Counted from the first letter of the stretch, positions 34,392 through 47,500 are shown. The stretch: DNA of 64,000 bases from Paramacrobiotus metropolitanus (GCF_019649055.1 NW_026570341.1:248001-312000), one strand, 5' to 3'. Notes: generated by a model not told the origin, from the letters alone. Program-made: numbers and translations.

Positions 34392-36252
34392 CACAGCGGA
34401 ATGCGTCGCGACAACGCCGTGGACGTTCTCTTCGACGACGGAATGATGCGCTGCGGGCGCGACGTGGACATGGCCGACCACGGACTCTTCGTCGATCTGC
34501 TCTGCCCCACCCGACGCCGTGAATTCGTCCCGTTCGACCGTCTGTTTGTGCTGAGCAAGACGAGCGAAGCGGATCTGAGTCGTATTTGCTCGAAAAATCC
34601 CCAAACATTCCCGTGGAAGTGCTGGTGGAGGAGACGCGGTTGGGCCCTGGATTTGGGTCCCTGGTCAAGCAGTCGGTGTCGGACGCGGGATGGAGCACGG
34701 GATCGTGGTTAAATGGCCACGCCCGTCCAGCGGAGAAGCGTGTACCGATTTCGTTCCCAGCGAACGGATCCGCTGGATAGTGCAGACGGAGCTGAATCGA
34801 CGTTGGCTGGTTCACCTTCAGCGTTCGAAGGGGACTGAAGGCGGAAAGTTCCTCACTGGATAAAGACGCTCCGATGCACGACCATGTTGGGCAAGGCTGA
34901 TTCGCTAAGCGAGCTCTGCAGCTGAACGACAAATTCCGTTGCATGTCCACTGGAGAAGCCGGGACCCTCGTCAGAGAGCTGAATAGCTGGCAATTGGATT
35001 TCTATCGCTGCGCGGTTGCCGTGGTGGGCTTCGTAGAGGAAAGTTTGTTGTACATTTGTCAGCCTGAAGCTTTCCAGAACGATGGTCGCAGAAACCGGCT
35101 AATTCTGGTGAGGGATCGTTGCAGTTTTGGTAAGACAATCGGCTGGATTGCACGGGTTTCAAGCGGCCGTTGCCAGCTTCGACGAGGAGATGGTCTACGT
35201 GTCTGAACATTCGGAGGAAGTCTCGACAGCCAACAACAAGATCCGCGCTTCCAGCTGAATTATGACAGCAGGTGTTTGCAAATTTGGGGACGGTTAGGCA
35301 TACGGAGCTGCGCACGGTCTGCGTAGCGTGGAACGCGATGATGGACGAGCCAGTGCTGAGCGGCCGCCTTAGGCTGGGAGCGTTCTTCTACAACGGCCGC
35401 AAGTTGAGATACGCCCATTTCTTATCGCTGGCCGCGCTGTACAAGAGCTTGCAGTCGGGCACGCGGCACATTCTGCTGACGCACTTCGGCGTACTTGACA
35501 TGCCGACGCCGAACGCCGCCATCGAGAATTTTCTGGACCAGTGTGGGATGATCCGTTTCGTGGCGCAGCAGCGCACCGGCATTCGTCTGCGCAGTCTGCA
35601 CATGGAGAACTTCAACTTCGCGCTGGCAATCCACTCCGCTGTTGAAAGCGCTCGCACGACCCAGTGCCTCCTGCACCAGGTGGATCGGGAGACGGTTGAG
35701 GCGCCGGCGAATGGGAATGATGGTCCGCTGCAGGACTATCGCTGTCTGCGGCAGTCAGGCGTGTGACACGCTCCTCATGACCAACTGCGACGTCCACTTG
35801 ACCTTCTCGTACTTCCTGCTTGAACGGATGAGTGTCAGTGTCACGGTTCAGTTTCCTGCGACGCGACTGCTGATTAGCCAGGATTTCGGCTGCGCGTTGT
35901 GGGATGCGATGGACGCGTTGCTGCCGGTACCGGATGAGCAGAAAGTACAGGAACTCTTGGAGCGGTTGAAGGGGGATCTGGATGTTGATCTGGAAATGCA
36001 GCAAGTCGTCTGCAAGGTATGGATCATCAACCGTTGTGGCCTGGTCCCCAAGTACTGCGCTATGATTGTGCTGCAGATGTTGTGCGCGCTGCAGTCCGCC
36101 GACCCGCGTCCGGCGGCGCACTACCGCGGGAAGCAGTGGACGGCCTGCAAGGTCTACAGCTGGAGAAGTTGTCGCGCATCGCCCGTCATTTCCTCGTCCA
36201 GCTGGAAAAGAGCACGGCTCGCCAGCCAGACGCCTTTGAATTGTTGTTTTGA
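34392..36252 (+). pseudogene. Tudor-like/F-box family pseudogene, plus strand
   Basis: It matches the gene at 40.5-38.3 kb throughout. Start MHSGMRRDNAVDVLFDDGMM at 34392, Tudor-like module to about 34590, then the frame changes twice (EVLVEETRLGP in one frame, PWIWVPGQAV in another). Exon 1 ends near 35108 (NRLIL, donor GTGAGG). The pre-F-box block AVASFDEEMVYVSEHSEEVS and the F-box (VFANLGTVRHTELRTVCVAW) follow, then a leucine-rich middle (IRLRSLHMENFNFAL). Another frame change lies near 35740, after which DTLLMTNCDVHLTFSYFLLE runs to QQVVCK at 36016. A 60-bp intron (GTATGG...CTGCAG) precedes the last exon at 36077, where about 7 bp are missing after GKQW. At least five frame breaks in total, so it is dead or badly assembled. 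Confidence 0.8.
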
Positions 36253-36760
36253 GCTTCCGCTTGTCGTTGCGGTCGGAAACAGGAAAGGCGGTAGGAGCAT
36301 CCGTGCGTGTTGCCGGCAAAGAGCGACCAGTAACGAGCTGGCGAATGTATTTTCCAGTAAAATATGTTTGCGGTCGGTGCTGCCAAAGCCCACATCAAGA
36401 TGACGAACGTACAAAAAATAACAGCGGACAAGCGTATTCATGAGCACGGTTAGCAGGAATAACAACAAATCGGATGCAGATGTTTTCGGCAGATGCGGTA
36501 GCTAACAAGTGGACCATTTCACGTCCATGACGATGGCAGCGCCAACAACGGCACAGCACATGCTATACTGCGCCCCTCGTGTCAGCCGGTCCACATCGCC
36601 AGACGACAGCCGACCATGGCCCGCTCACTGAGAACATCTTCCCGGAAATGGACTTCTTCATTAGATCGGTTGGCTGGTGACGCCGCGGAAGCTGCAAAAC
36701 GCCAAACAGGTTAAAGCAAACTATACACAGAGCACTGACGACAAGACAAATACAACGTCG
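36253..36760. other. Spacer between converging F-box copies
   Basis: No supported gene. A minus-strand hydrophobic frame (CICLVVSALCIVCFNLFGVL, about 36690-36760) could be a 3' exon of the F-box gene at 36834-37554 after a 70-bp intron, but nothing confirms it. Confidence 0.35.
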
Positions 36761-36833
36761 CGGCTGAGAAAGACCTGATTTCTTGCGCTGTTCCATATGA
36801 TATGGCAAATAAAGGAACGTTCTTAGTACTTAC

Positions 36834-37554
36834 CGATTGTTGGCACGCCGTACGCGCCCGGTTGCGTCCCCTAATCGCACAGGCAACAAGGTGTTTTTGC
36901 TGGTCAGTTAGCAGCGGACAGCCTTGTTCGATTAGGTCGCACCAGTCGGCGACAGTCAGACGCTGGTCGCTCTTCATCAGTCCAAACGGGATGCGGATAG
37001 TGATCCGGGGAGCGTCCACGAAAGTGAAGGAGATATGGCATGTAATACGTATTAACGATCAACATGCGACGATTCCCCGCTAGCGAGTCAAATACACCGC
37101 GCACAGTGCCGATGTAATCCTCGTTAACTTCCGGACTGTAGCGGCAGAAAATGTCTTTCAGCACCAGAGTCCTCGGCGGTGTCTCTCGCAAGATGAGCCC
37201 ACCACACGAGGACAGGACGTCGTTCAGTCTAAGACACTTTTTGACATGCTTCTCATTGGCCGAGCCAGCGATGGCCAGATTAGTCCAATGACAACGCGAA
37301 CTGTCTTTATCGCGCTGAATTATATCCGCGGAAGAAGAATGTAAACAAGCCGATGGGCAGTCGGCGGAGAAGCGGATGTGCTGCAGATCCCTGACGGCGA
37401 CCGACGTGAGGATACCGATCCAACGGTTACACACCGCCCGCAGGCGGCACTGTTCGCCAGTGTGCAGGCACTGAAAGGCCTCCGTCAAAATCTCCACTGG
37501 CAGGAGGCGCTGCGCACTCCAGGACCTGAGGAAGCGGCGTGGCTTGGAGCTCAT
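36834..37554 (-). CDS. F-box protein lacking the Tudor-like module; frame change near 37040
   Basis: ATG at 37554. The N-terminus SKPRRFLRSWSAQRLLPVEI and the following LTEAFQCLHTGEQCRLRAVC / NRWIGIL form an F-box at residues about 15-55. A leucine/cysteine-rich body follows (ETPPRTLVLKDIFCRYSPEV). The first frame ends at 36904. From about 37040 the other frame carries a more family-like C-terminus (FTFVDAPRITIRIPFGLMKS, LTVADWCDLIEQGCPLLTDQ) down to a good GTAAGT donor at 36833. One base of difference at the switch would explain this, so either the gene is newly broken or the sequence has an indel. The block ITIRIPF...TVADWC recurs at 27.6 kb. No Tudor-like exon was found upstream. Confidence 0.6.
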
Positions 37555-37559
37555 GCGAT

Positions 37560-38330
37560 GATGGTAAGCGGCCGCCGCAGCGCAGCGCTGGTTTCAGGCG
37601 TCTAAAGGCGGGTACGGCTTCCAGTGCTTCCCGTCTGACGCGGAAGATAACTTCCTTATTACGCAATCACATCATTATCCTGCAACTTCCGTATTACTGC
37701 ATCAACTCTTAATCCCGTAACGTCCTTAACCAATCATAACTTATTTAGGATTTAAATTTTTTTTATTGCGCCAGCCCATACAGGACGCGGAACAGAGAAA
37801 ATCAGTAACCATATTCCCAACATTCTCGAAAACGCTGAGGCGACTGAGGAGAAGAGAGCAGTGGACAAGAGAGACAGACTGGGAAACCTTTTGCAGTACG
37901 ACCGATACTGTGAAGGGGGGGGGTGACCTTTGCAAGCTTGTGGGCTATCATGGTAGGCAATACATGTACCGCAGGTAAAAGTTTTGGTAAAATCTCGTTG
38001 CTTCAATAGGTTCAAAAACAGTTCACAGAAAGTATCGGCTGATAAATTTCTGACGAGGTCCGCTATAAGCATCCCAAACTCAGATCCCAGAAACGGATTT
38101 AATACGGACTCCAGTCTACCAGTCAGCTACACTGATGTCACTACTAGCACATTTCTCAACAGAATATTGATCCCGAATCCCATGTAGAACTGGGAGTTTC
38201 TTATCCCAAAAAGAAAAAGAATGGCTGACGCCACAAAAGCACACACTTATTAGGAAAAGTATGTACGATAGTTCGAGTAATAAGAGATGCAGCAAATTTA
38301 GTTCCCACATATCTATATTATGAGTAGCAT
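37560..38330. other. Spacer between two minus-strand F-box genes
   Basis: About 0.77 kb with no supported coding sequence. A G-run of about 10 bases lies at 37914-37924. No Tudor-like exon for the gene at 37554 was found here. Confidence 0.4.
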
Positions 38331-38334
38331 ACGA

Positions 38335-40496
38335 TTAACAGCAAAAGAGTGTCCCAGGAAAAAGGCGCACAATGCGAACGACAGCAAAAAGCGTAAACCA
38401 AACGGTCAAGCGTGCATGCCTTCCAAGCCCGGCTTGGCAGTCACTGTATCTGGACGAGGAAATGACGGGCGATGCGCGACAACTTCTCCAGCTGTAAACC
38501 TTGAAGACCCTCCACGCACCACTGCTTCCCCGGTAGTCCGAGGGCCGCGGATCGGCCGCGTGCAGCGCGCACAACACCTGCAAAACGACCATAGCGTGGA
38601 CAGCTAGGGTACGTGAGGAGAGAAGCGGCTCATGTATTGTACAGCGGCAAAATCTTTCAAATGATTTCAACGTATTGCGCCGTGGTGCAGTGGTACTGCC
38701 TACGTGGATCTAACGACGTAGCCGGGGTTCGATAACTTCGATTCCCCCATCGGTGCATTTTTCAGCCGTCGGTTTCCCTCGGATTGCGCCCTGCTGATAG
38801 CTATTAGCTAGAAAGGGACAAATGTTCGTGCCACCCGTACGAGTGGATTGTACCTTGCAGACGAGCTGCTTCAGTTTGAGCTCTCCACCCGGATTCCCTT
38901 TTACCAGCTCCAAGAGCTCCACCACTTTCTCCTCATCCGGCACCGGCAGCCACGCGTCCAACGCATCCCACAACGCACAGCCGAAATCCGCATCAATCGG
39001 CAGTCGCGCTGCGGCAATTCCTACCGAGACACCGAACGTATAATTCCAACCGCGAAAGAAGAACGCGCAGCTCAAATGGACGTCGCAGTTGGTCATGAGG
39101 AGCGTGTGGCACGGCAGACGGCTGCAGACGGCGATGAAATCCTGCAGAGATTCCAAATCCCAGTCCACCGCCGGCCGAACCGTCGACCGATCCGCCTGGT
39201 GCAGGACGCACTCGCTTACGCCAGCGCTTTCTAAAGCCGAGTGGGTTGCCAGCTCGAAGTTGAAGGTCTCCATGTGCAGACTGCGCAGACGGACGCCGGT
39301 GCGCTGCTGCGCCAGGCAGTGGATCATCTCGCACATGATCGTCAGGTAGTCGATGGCGGCGTTCCTCTCCGGGATGTCCAGTGACCCGAAATGCGCCATC
39401 GTCACGTGCTGCGTGCCTGCTTGTAGGCGTTTGTACAAGGTAGCCAGGGATAAGAAATGGCTGAAGCGCCGCTTGTCGCCCGGGTAAAAGTACGCGCCCA
39501 GCGTGAGGCGGCCGCTCAGCACTGGCTCCTCTATCATCGCGTCCCACGCTGCGCAGACCATGCGCAACCGCATCTGCGCTGTGGTGTTCAAGTGCGAGAA
39601 CACCTCCAGACACAATTCCGTCGAGATCGCCATCTTGTCGTTGATTGGCGGGATCCCGTCGGCAGGCTCCGATGTTCTGACATACTTCATGTAGCGACTG
39701 GCGACGGACGTCTGAAAAGCGTACAAACCATTCGAATTCGTTTCCAGTTCAAAGCCAGACTGCGTGGACGTTTTACCAAAGCGCACCGGTTCCCTGAATC
39801 GTCGTGTCGAGGATTTCGCGGCTGACAAATGTATCCCAAGCGGCCGCCAGCGAAATCGACGACAGCCACCGTGCAGCCTAAAGAATCCGCTTCGTATCCG
39901 TTCAGTCGCATCACGAGCGCCTCACTTTCGGCACTGGACAAGGAGCGAAATTCCTCGTCCAGCTGCAGCGTCTGCTTAGCGAAGGTCCCTGGATACACGT
40001 GATCTCGCAGTGGAGCGAATTTATCCGGAGAGCAACCCGCACCTTCGATCCCTGCATTTCGCTGACAGATAGCCAAACGACGCCGATTCCGCTCCGTCTG
40101 CACTGTCCAGCGGATCCGTTCGCTGGGAACGAAATCCGTGCACGCTTCTCCGCTGTACGGACGTCGCCACTTAGCCTCGATCCCGTGTTCCATCCCGCGT
40201 CCGAACCGGACTGCTTGACCAGGAATCCAAATCCACGGGCCCAGCCTTGTCTCCTCTACCAGCACTTCCACGGGAACAGTGGAAAATTCGGTGGAATAGG
40301 TAGGAGACAGTTCCGCTTCGCTGGTATTGCTCAGCACAAAGAGACGGTCGAACGGGACGAATTCACGGCGTCGGTTGGGGCAGAGCAGATCCACGAAGAG
40401 CCCGTTGACGGCCACGTCCAGCACGCGTCCGAAGCGCATCATCCCGTCGTCGAAGAGAACGTCCACGGCGTTCTCGCGGTGCATTCCGCTCGGCAT
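38335..40496 (-). CDS. Tudor-like/F-box family protein, three exons, frameshifted tail
   Basis: Exons 40496-39777, 39711-38854 and 38577-38335, all phase 0, giving 606 residues. Donors are GTAAAACGT and GTACAATCC; acceptors are CTTTTCAG and TTTTGCAG. Exon 1 (240 residues) holds the Tudor-like module (VDVLFDDGMMRFGRVLDVAV, RREFVPFDRLF) and EVLVEETRLGPWIWIPGQAV. Exon 2 (286 residues) holds the F-box (STELCLEVFSHLNTTAQMRL, RMVCAAWDAMIEEP) and a leucine-rich region (VRLRSLHMETFNFELATHSA). In exon 3, VLCALHAADPRP is intact, but one base is missing after DYRG compared with the 4.6- and 63.2-kb copies. The tail is therefore out of frame and runs to 38335 instead of the ancestral stop near 38441. The protein may still work apart from its last 40 residues. 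Expected role: SCF substrate receptor. Confidence 0.75.
38677..38756 (+). tRNA. tRNA-like sequence, probably a pseudogene
   Basis: An 80-nt stretch has an A-box-like TGGTGCAGTGGTA, a CTACGT...ACGTAG anticodon-type stem with an oversized loop, and a B-box-like GGTTCGA followed by a duplicated TTCGATTCCC. The ends GCGCCG and CGGTGC can pair. The oversized loop and split T arm argue against a working tRNA. It lies in intron 2 of the minus-strand F-box gene. Confidence 0.35.
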
Positions 40497-40499
40497 GCT

Positions 40500-43400
40500 T
40501 CACGGTGTGTCTGGACTCGAAAGGAAAATACGCTTGCGCTCATGCGCAATGCACCACCGCGCACAGAGCAGGAATCTGCAGGATGCGCCAGTACTACTAC
40601 AACTACAATGCAGAACGAAATCGTGGCAGAATTCACATAAGATGCGCTTCAGAAAATCGTTCAATATAAAGCACAACTTATTATTAAATTAAATAAGGCA
40701 ATATTACACGGCAACTGTATCGTAAATTGTAAAATACCAATAATGTTATGATTAATTATCTACTTTTATTTACGTACCGTGAAATAAGAGCTTCCAAATG
40801 TGAGGAATTCTGTTAACAAAATTTAGAAAAGTCTTTGCTTAGCGCACTGTCTCACAAAGTTTTGCAGGCATTGCTCGAACGCAGGCTGTGGCAGAAATGT
40901 TCAGTTTTAAAGCGGAGTTGAAGAACTGGACTGGACGGCTTTTTCAACGGCTCAGGCTCTACCGGCTGACAAACGGACGATAGACGCTCGCTTTTAACTT
41001 TAGTGCCGGAACGTCATCCCACAACCTGATGTACGTACAAGTGCTTATTCTGTTCTACCGTATGGCTCGCCTTCACCATCGCAGCAGCGCCGCCATACTA
41101 ATCTGGTCAGCCTGATCATTCAGTTGCCAATCAGTTAGTTTAATTAGCCAGAAAATGGTACTGTCATCAAGGTTGTATCTGTACCGATTGTACGCACGTT
41201 GCTAAAGCAGCGTTGTACGACTGCAAGCCCGTCAGGACAGTTAAAGCGTGGCAAATATCGAAAACGCGTGGGCGTTCTTCTTCCCAGACACACGTCTGCT
41301 TCTCTTTCTGACGGCTTTTTCTTGCGTAATGGTACCATCAATCATGTGAACGCTACAAATTAAACTAACCAATACTTACGGAACTGGCTATTCGGAAAGA
41401 AACAACATTCAATAAACGTTTCTCAGAACATGAGACGAGGTCACGCATAATCTTCATATAATTATTAAACATAGACACCGTAAACAAAAGGTCACGCATA
41501 ATAAACGAACAATTAACAAAAGTCACGATAAGGTCACGGATTATGAGAAAGGTCACGCATAGTAAACGTGAAATAACGAACAGGAAAACAAATAGTGACT
41601 CTCAGAAAGGAAAAAGACCAGCATTATTTAGAAAAGATTCCAACTACATAATGCAGTACGCAAGTGAATACACACACAATCCATTAAAATATAAATCCAG
41701 GTCAAACTTGTTAAACAAATTGCAAAAAGGTATACAAATCTACAAGTAGCAGTACATAACAGGATGCAGCATTTATGTAAACTATGAAACTTACTGGCGA
41801 TCACTCCGTTCATGACTTTTCGGTACTCCTCACTCGGTTCATGACCTCTTGGATGACGTTTCTCTCGTTATTCGTACGCAGGCGTGGAATACCAACGCCC
41901 AGAACAAACCACGCAGAAACACTGGCGTCGGTAATTATTATAGTTTATTATCGAAGAGATCAGCGGAATCCGGCAAATTGTTAATGTAACGGCGAGCAGG
42001 TAGATCCCACACGAAACCAATTAGGCTTATGATAAGGCCATAACCGCCATCTGTACTTTATTGATAACGGTAACGGTAAACACACCTCCGTGACAATACC
42101 GTTGGAACGAGTAGAAGTAAACCATGCAGTTAACGATTTCGCTAAATAAATGGAGGAAATCAGATGCTGTCGCATATAACGCTTTACAATATTTATATTA
42201 TGCCGGTCGGTTGACAGTGGATACGTATTTCTTAAATTTTGTAGTTACAGCATAGAGAATCATAGGTTACACTGTTTTCATTGTACCTATCTATTTATAT
42301 TTTACTTAAAATTAGTACAGCAAATGACATCTAAAGTTACAACAAAAATACTCCGGAAACGCTGTCGGAGCACAAAAAGGGTCAACCGCCCATCCTCCGT
42401 CGTGGCAGCAGGAGACCTGAAAATAAAGGTCGCGCGTAATGTGCAGCGCGCGCTGCGCCACGCAAAACATACGCGAATTACGTTTACGTCGTCTACTGTG
42501 TCATTATTAATTTCGACATTTTAACCGCTTCTTGTCGATTTGATAGGCAGCGTAATACGAGATTTACATGCTGAAGAACTGCAGTACGACATGTCGCACT
42601 CTGCATTCTGCGAGATTTAGTGTGCAAGCAAGCGAGTTTATCGTGTTAACATTGCCCTTTCAGGGTCTGCATGGTTTATGTCGAGGATAACAGTTCGAAA
42701 TTGTCCAGGCGTTTACGACCAACTCCTTTCGCTTCCCAGCACCGATGATCAACAATTCTTGGCGTTTTGTATAATGTACTTAACTTTCGTTTTATATTAC
42801 CTGTTACATAGTTGGCAATTACCGTCCAACTGGTTTATTTTCTTGTTACTGCACAGAAACGCTTCATCCGTTGCTTTGTACGGTACTTATCATAACATAG
42901 TCGCGCGTTATTAGATTTACGCATTATGGTTCATCGTTGGCAGTGCCGGCAACGCAAGACGTGAAAACAAGGAAAAGGCGTGTACAGCACAATAATAGCA
43001 GTGTGTTATCATGAAATGTGTTGTTTGTCCATGCCCACTTTTTTCACGGCCGTTTCCTGCATGCTCAGTTTCCGAATTAAAGTATGTACCGGTATGTATG
43101 TCTAACCTATACCCATAATATTCACCGTATTAGGTGACAGAATCCTCCATGTATCCTTCGTGTATCCTCTCATGATCAGTTGTTTTGTCCTCTTCTTCCA
43201 TTGTAGAAAAACTAACATGAACATAAAAATAAAAACATGAAAATAAAAATAAACATAAAAATATGCGGGAATGCTAGTGAAAAGGCGCACAGTGCCGTAT
43301 ACTGTATGCTGCACTACGCACAGACAATAATATTAATATTAATATGATATGTGGGTTGTCGTATTGGTACTCGTATTAGTCGTGTACAAAGTGCAGAATG

Positions 43401-44597
43401 TAATTTATCGTTAATACTACAATTGTGCTATATATATTGTACCGGGATACATTATAATAGTCAAAATTAATATGATTACTAGAGAATATATAAAATATAC
43501 TATATAAGTAATATAGTTATATAAGTTTATGCATATGCACAGATATTTATACACGTATTTTATGTAAGTGTAATGTTTTAAACAGTACGTACGTAGAAGT
43601 ACATATGATATTTATACAGTATAATATTATAGTATTTATATAAATATACGTACGTTTTATACAGTACATACCCCTGCGTACGAGTAATTATAATATTGCA
43701 TTTATACAATAATATCTATATAACTAATATAAGTACAGTATACGTATCTGCATTTCATTCGTGCATCTCTGCATATTTTGCAATCTGCGCGAATATACTG
43801 TGTAAAATTTTATTTAATATTATTTGCAGCATTCGATCAGGGATGTTAAATCGTCAAGTACTTCTTACGATTAATTTGCTTCCAATTTGTACAGTAAGTA
43901 TTAAGTAAAGTAAGTACTGTCCCGTCCAATGTCAATGTACTTAGTTTTACGTACGAAGTCTACATGCGCACAACGCGACACTCAACGAGTTTTCGATACT
44001 TTCCATCTCCCTTCTAATAAATTTTCTTCCGTTTTAAAATTTATTTTCTTACTTTTGACATTCTTCTGCTCTAGTTTCTTTTTCCAACTGCAAAATTCGC
44101 TTTTACATAGACTTTCGTGGCCAGATTATTCTGCCATTATTAAATCTCCGCTGGCAAACGGATAAACCGCTGCCTCAAGGCGGTTGCACTTTCCGCCCAT
44201 TGGTTGTTGTTCACCGTACCGTTGCGCTTATCGACTTCAGCGTGTTCGAACATGTTTTTTCACTTCCTGAATCTTCAATTTGGACGTTGCTTGTTTCCCG
44301 ATTCTTTCGTAATTATTATCCTTTCTTTATCTTTCTGTGCACCACGAATAAATCAGTAGCCATCACCTGCTAATCACACCTGGTTATGAACAGTAATGAT
44401 GTAAATTGTAACCTGAATTCTGAATCGTTCGAGAAACTGTCTGGCTGTTTTTCCACCAATCCAGGGTTTTCTTCCGCTCCGATTCTGCGGATTTTTATTG
44501 ACATTCCTTGATTATCCAGCGCTGATTCTCCGCGCCATCTGCCTAGCCATTCAGTTGATCGCATCTGTCTGATTGTAATCCGCGATTGATTTCCACG
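40500..44597. other. 4-kb spacer, AT-rich, no gene recognised
   Basis: Nothing supports a gene. A cluster of AAGGTCACGCATAAT-like motifs lies at 41430-41565. The stretch 43320-43760 is very AT-rich, with short TATA and TACGTA runs. The last 0.4 kb may hold the promoter of the SANT gene, but no element stands out. Confidence 0.4.
41430..41565. repeat. Cluster of AGGTCACG motifs
   Basis: AGGTCACG or AAGTCACG recurs at about 41433, 41490, 41519, 41529 and 41551, three times followed by CATA and an AT-rich tail. A related AAGGTCGCGCGTAAT is at 42433. AGGTCA is the nuclear-receptor half-site, but the constant flanks suggest a degenerate tandem repeat at least as well. Confidence 0.4.
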
Positions 44598-47500
44598 ATG
44601 GAGGACCCCAACGAAGCGCCCCCCAACTTCCTCCCGCACTCCCACTTCACCCCCTTTATGCCTCCCGCCCAGATTTACCCGGACCCCAACATATACTACC
44701 ATGCCCCCTACCCCCCGCCCGCCCCCCTGGGCAGTTGGATGGCGGCGCCCCTGTCCATGCAGCAGCAGTACGGCAGCGCCCCTGACAATGGAGGGGCGCC
44801 CCTGAGTCCCGCCCCCGGGGATGCGGAGATGGCGGGGGGTGAGGGGGAGCCGGTGGCCGCCGACGAGGGGGAGCCGGGGGTCGGGCTGGAGGAGAAGCCC
44901 CTGGGGGATCTTGCCTGTCAGCGTTTTCGGCGGGTAAAGCGCCGCCCGGAGGAGGTGGCGCAGCGGCAGAAGCAGAAGGCGCAGTCCAAGTTGGTGCGGC
45001 GCGGCCGCGGGAATGCGGCGCGCTGGGGGGATGGGGCGCCGGCGGTGGCGGCGGCGGCGGAGGAGGGCGAGGGGATGTCGGTGGCGAACTCGGTAAGAGA
45101 ATTAACCAGTAATTATTTGTAAAATATAATAAAAATGGAAATAAATTATTAATTGATATTTATATACTTCTGATAATTATTAATAAACATTTATGCACTT
45201 CGTAAATTTGTAAACTTAATGATGATTTGTAAACTTTACGCAGTTTTGTTTTATACACGATCTTATTTTTTGTGATTTTATTTCCATTTTCTAAATAAAT
45301 CTTGCGTATTGTCGTTAGGGAATCATTCCTTTCGCCGAGATGGTTGAAAATTTTGATAAATTTAAGCAGTGTATTTATTATTATTTTTTGACAGAAAAGC
45401 CATTTAAAAAATTGCAAAAGTGATTTAATTGTTTGAAATTTAATTCTGGATTATTGTCCGATTTTTGTGGTATGAGAAATTGAGAGACAGTTATTTTTAT
45501 ACAATATGATCTTATTTATTCTGATATAGTTGCTGATAGATCATTATTTTGGCAGCGATGGAATAATTTAGTTTTTTATTTTAACTGTGTAATTTGCTTG
45601 TAAATGAATTATGCCATTTTCTGAATTTACAAGAGTCGGTCGTACTGTGCAGGTGCACAGTGTTAACAAGTGTAGTGGAGTGGCACGATGTAGTATACTA
45701 GCCCATTCGTGCTGGGAAGTGTTGGCCGCTGTTATTTCTTGGTTTTCCGAATGCAAAACGCGTAATTATATTATTTTTATGATTTTAGTTTTATGATTTT
45801 ATTATTATTTTAGTTTTCTTGTTATTATTTATTAGTTTTATTGTGTTGTTATTAGTTTTATTGTTATCAATATTTTAGTTTAATTATTTTGATATTATTA
45901 TTTTATTATAATTATGTGTGTGTGACACTATGATAGGAAGCGGGCACTGCCAATGCCGAATTGGAAGCGGAGATGGGCGAGGTGGTGGATAATCCGCCGG
46001 GGAACACGGTCGGGGAAGAGGAAGAGGAAGAGCCGCTGGATGCCGAGGCGGAGGCCGAAGCGGACGAGTTCTACAGTCAGCTGATCGATCTGCCGGAGGA
46101 GGACGACACCGACGACGTCCCGGTCAAGGCCGACGCGCCCGGGAAGAAGATGCTGCTGCGCCGCGGGAATCTGCGCTGGTCAGTCAGCTTTTAACGGGAA
46201 TTTAATACAACATATTTTAATTAGGAGTTTATTTAGTTAATTTTTTGTTTTTAATAGGAATTTTCTTTTTTTTTTACATGGGATTTTTTTAATTTATTTT
46301 GCTTTTTGGGAAATGATTTGTTGAGGAATTTTTTAATCATTAGCATTTTTCTTATTTTTTATGGGAATTTATCAGACTTTATTTAATGTAGGAATTTATT
46401 TGTTTAGGGATTTTTTAATAGGAATTTTCCTCGTTGTAATGAGAAGTTATTATATTTTTTTAATGTGAATATGAACTTTTCTTGTTTTAATTTTAATGAA
46501 TTTTTTTGAATTTCCCATTTAATATGAATTTTCTTCTTTTATTGGGGGTATGTAAATGCGGAAGAAACAGATCAGTTAAATTTTAAAAAATATATCAGTT
46601 AATTTTATTAAGTATTTAAAAACTTATCGAAAGCAAATAACTGAGAAAATAATGGGGGAAATAATTCATGGAAATGGGAAAAAAACTGGAAAGCAATTCA
46701 GAAAAAATTGGAAAAAATTTGGAAAGGCAGGACAGTTGTAAATAAATGGAAAACAATTCAAAAAAAATTGGAAAGAAATAAGAAAAAAATTGGAAAAGCA
46801 GGATAGTTGTAAATAAAATACTGTAAATTAATACACAATTAATCCAGAGTTATTTGGTGTGTTTTTTGGCTGTCAGGAGTGAGGACGAATGCGCGCTGTT
46901 GCGGCAGTGCGCGGCGCTGTACGAGACCAACTACTGCATGATCCAGACGGTGCTGACGCACCGCTCCATCGCCGAGATCAAGAAGCAGTTGGACCGGCAG
47001 CGCCACACCTACCCCAATCTCTTCGCGCACTTCGCCATGACGCCGCGCTTCCACACCGTCAACGAGTACTACCGCCACAAGGCGGCGCTGCAGCAGGACA
47101 AGCAGCGCTTCGAACGCGACATGGCCGGACGCGGCGTCCGCCCCTGGGCGGACATGCTCGGGCTGACCGAGGTAACACTGAAAACAGTTAGAATTTCATT
47201 AATTTAATTTTTTAAATTGTTATTTTAATAGTTTGTTGGGAAAATTTTGATTAAATTAAAATCTGGAAAATAAATTTAAAAAAAGTCGTATTTTCGTATT
47301 TTTTTTATTTATATTGTTTCGAATAATTTTGAAAATGACAGCAGCGTTTCGAACATTTACTACAGTTTGCAATGAAAAATTTGGTTTTAGTTTGAGTTTG
47401 AAAAGTTTTGAAATTAACCAAATTTTCATTAATTTATTTTTTTTTAGTTATTATTTTAGTAGTTTGATGGGAGAGTTTGGATCAGATAAAATATCTGGAA

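Noticed and set aside
44370-44702. Minus-strand Gly/Val-rich frame
   Set aside because: It is antisense to the Pro-rich first exon of the SANT gene.
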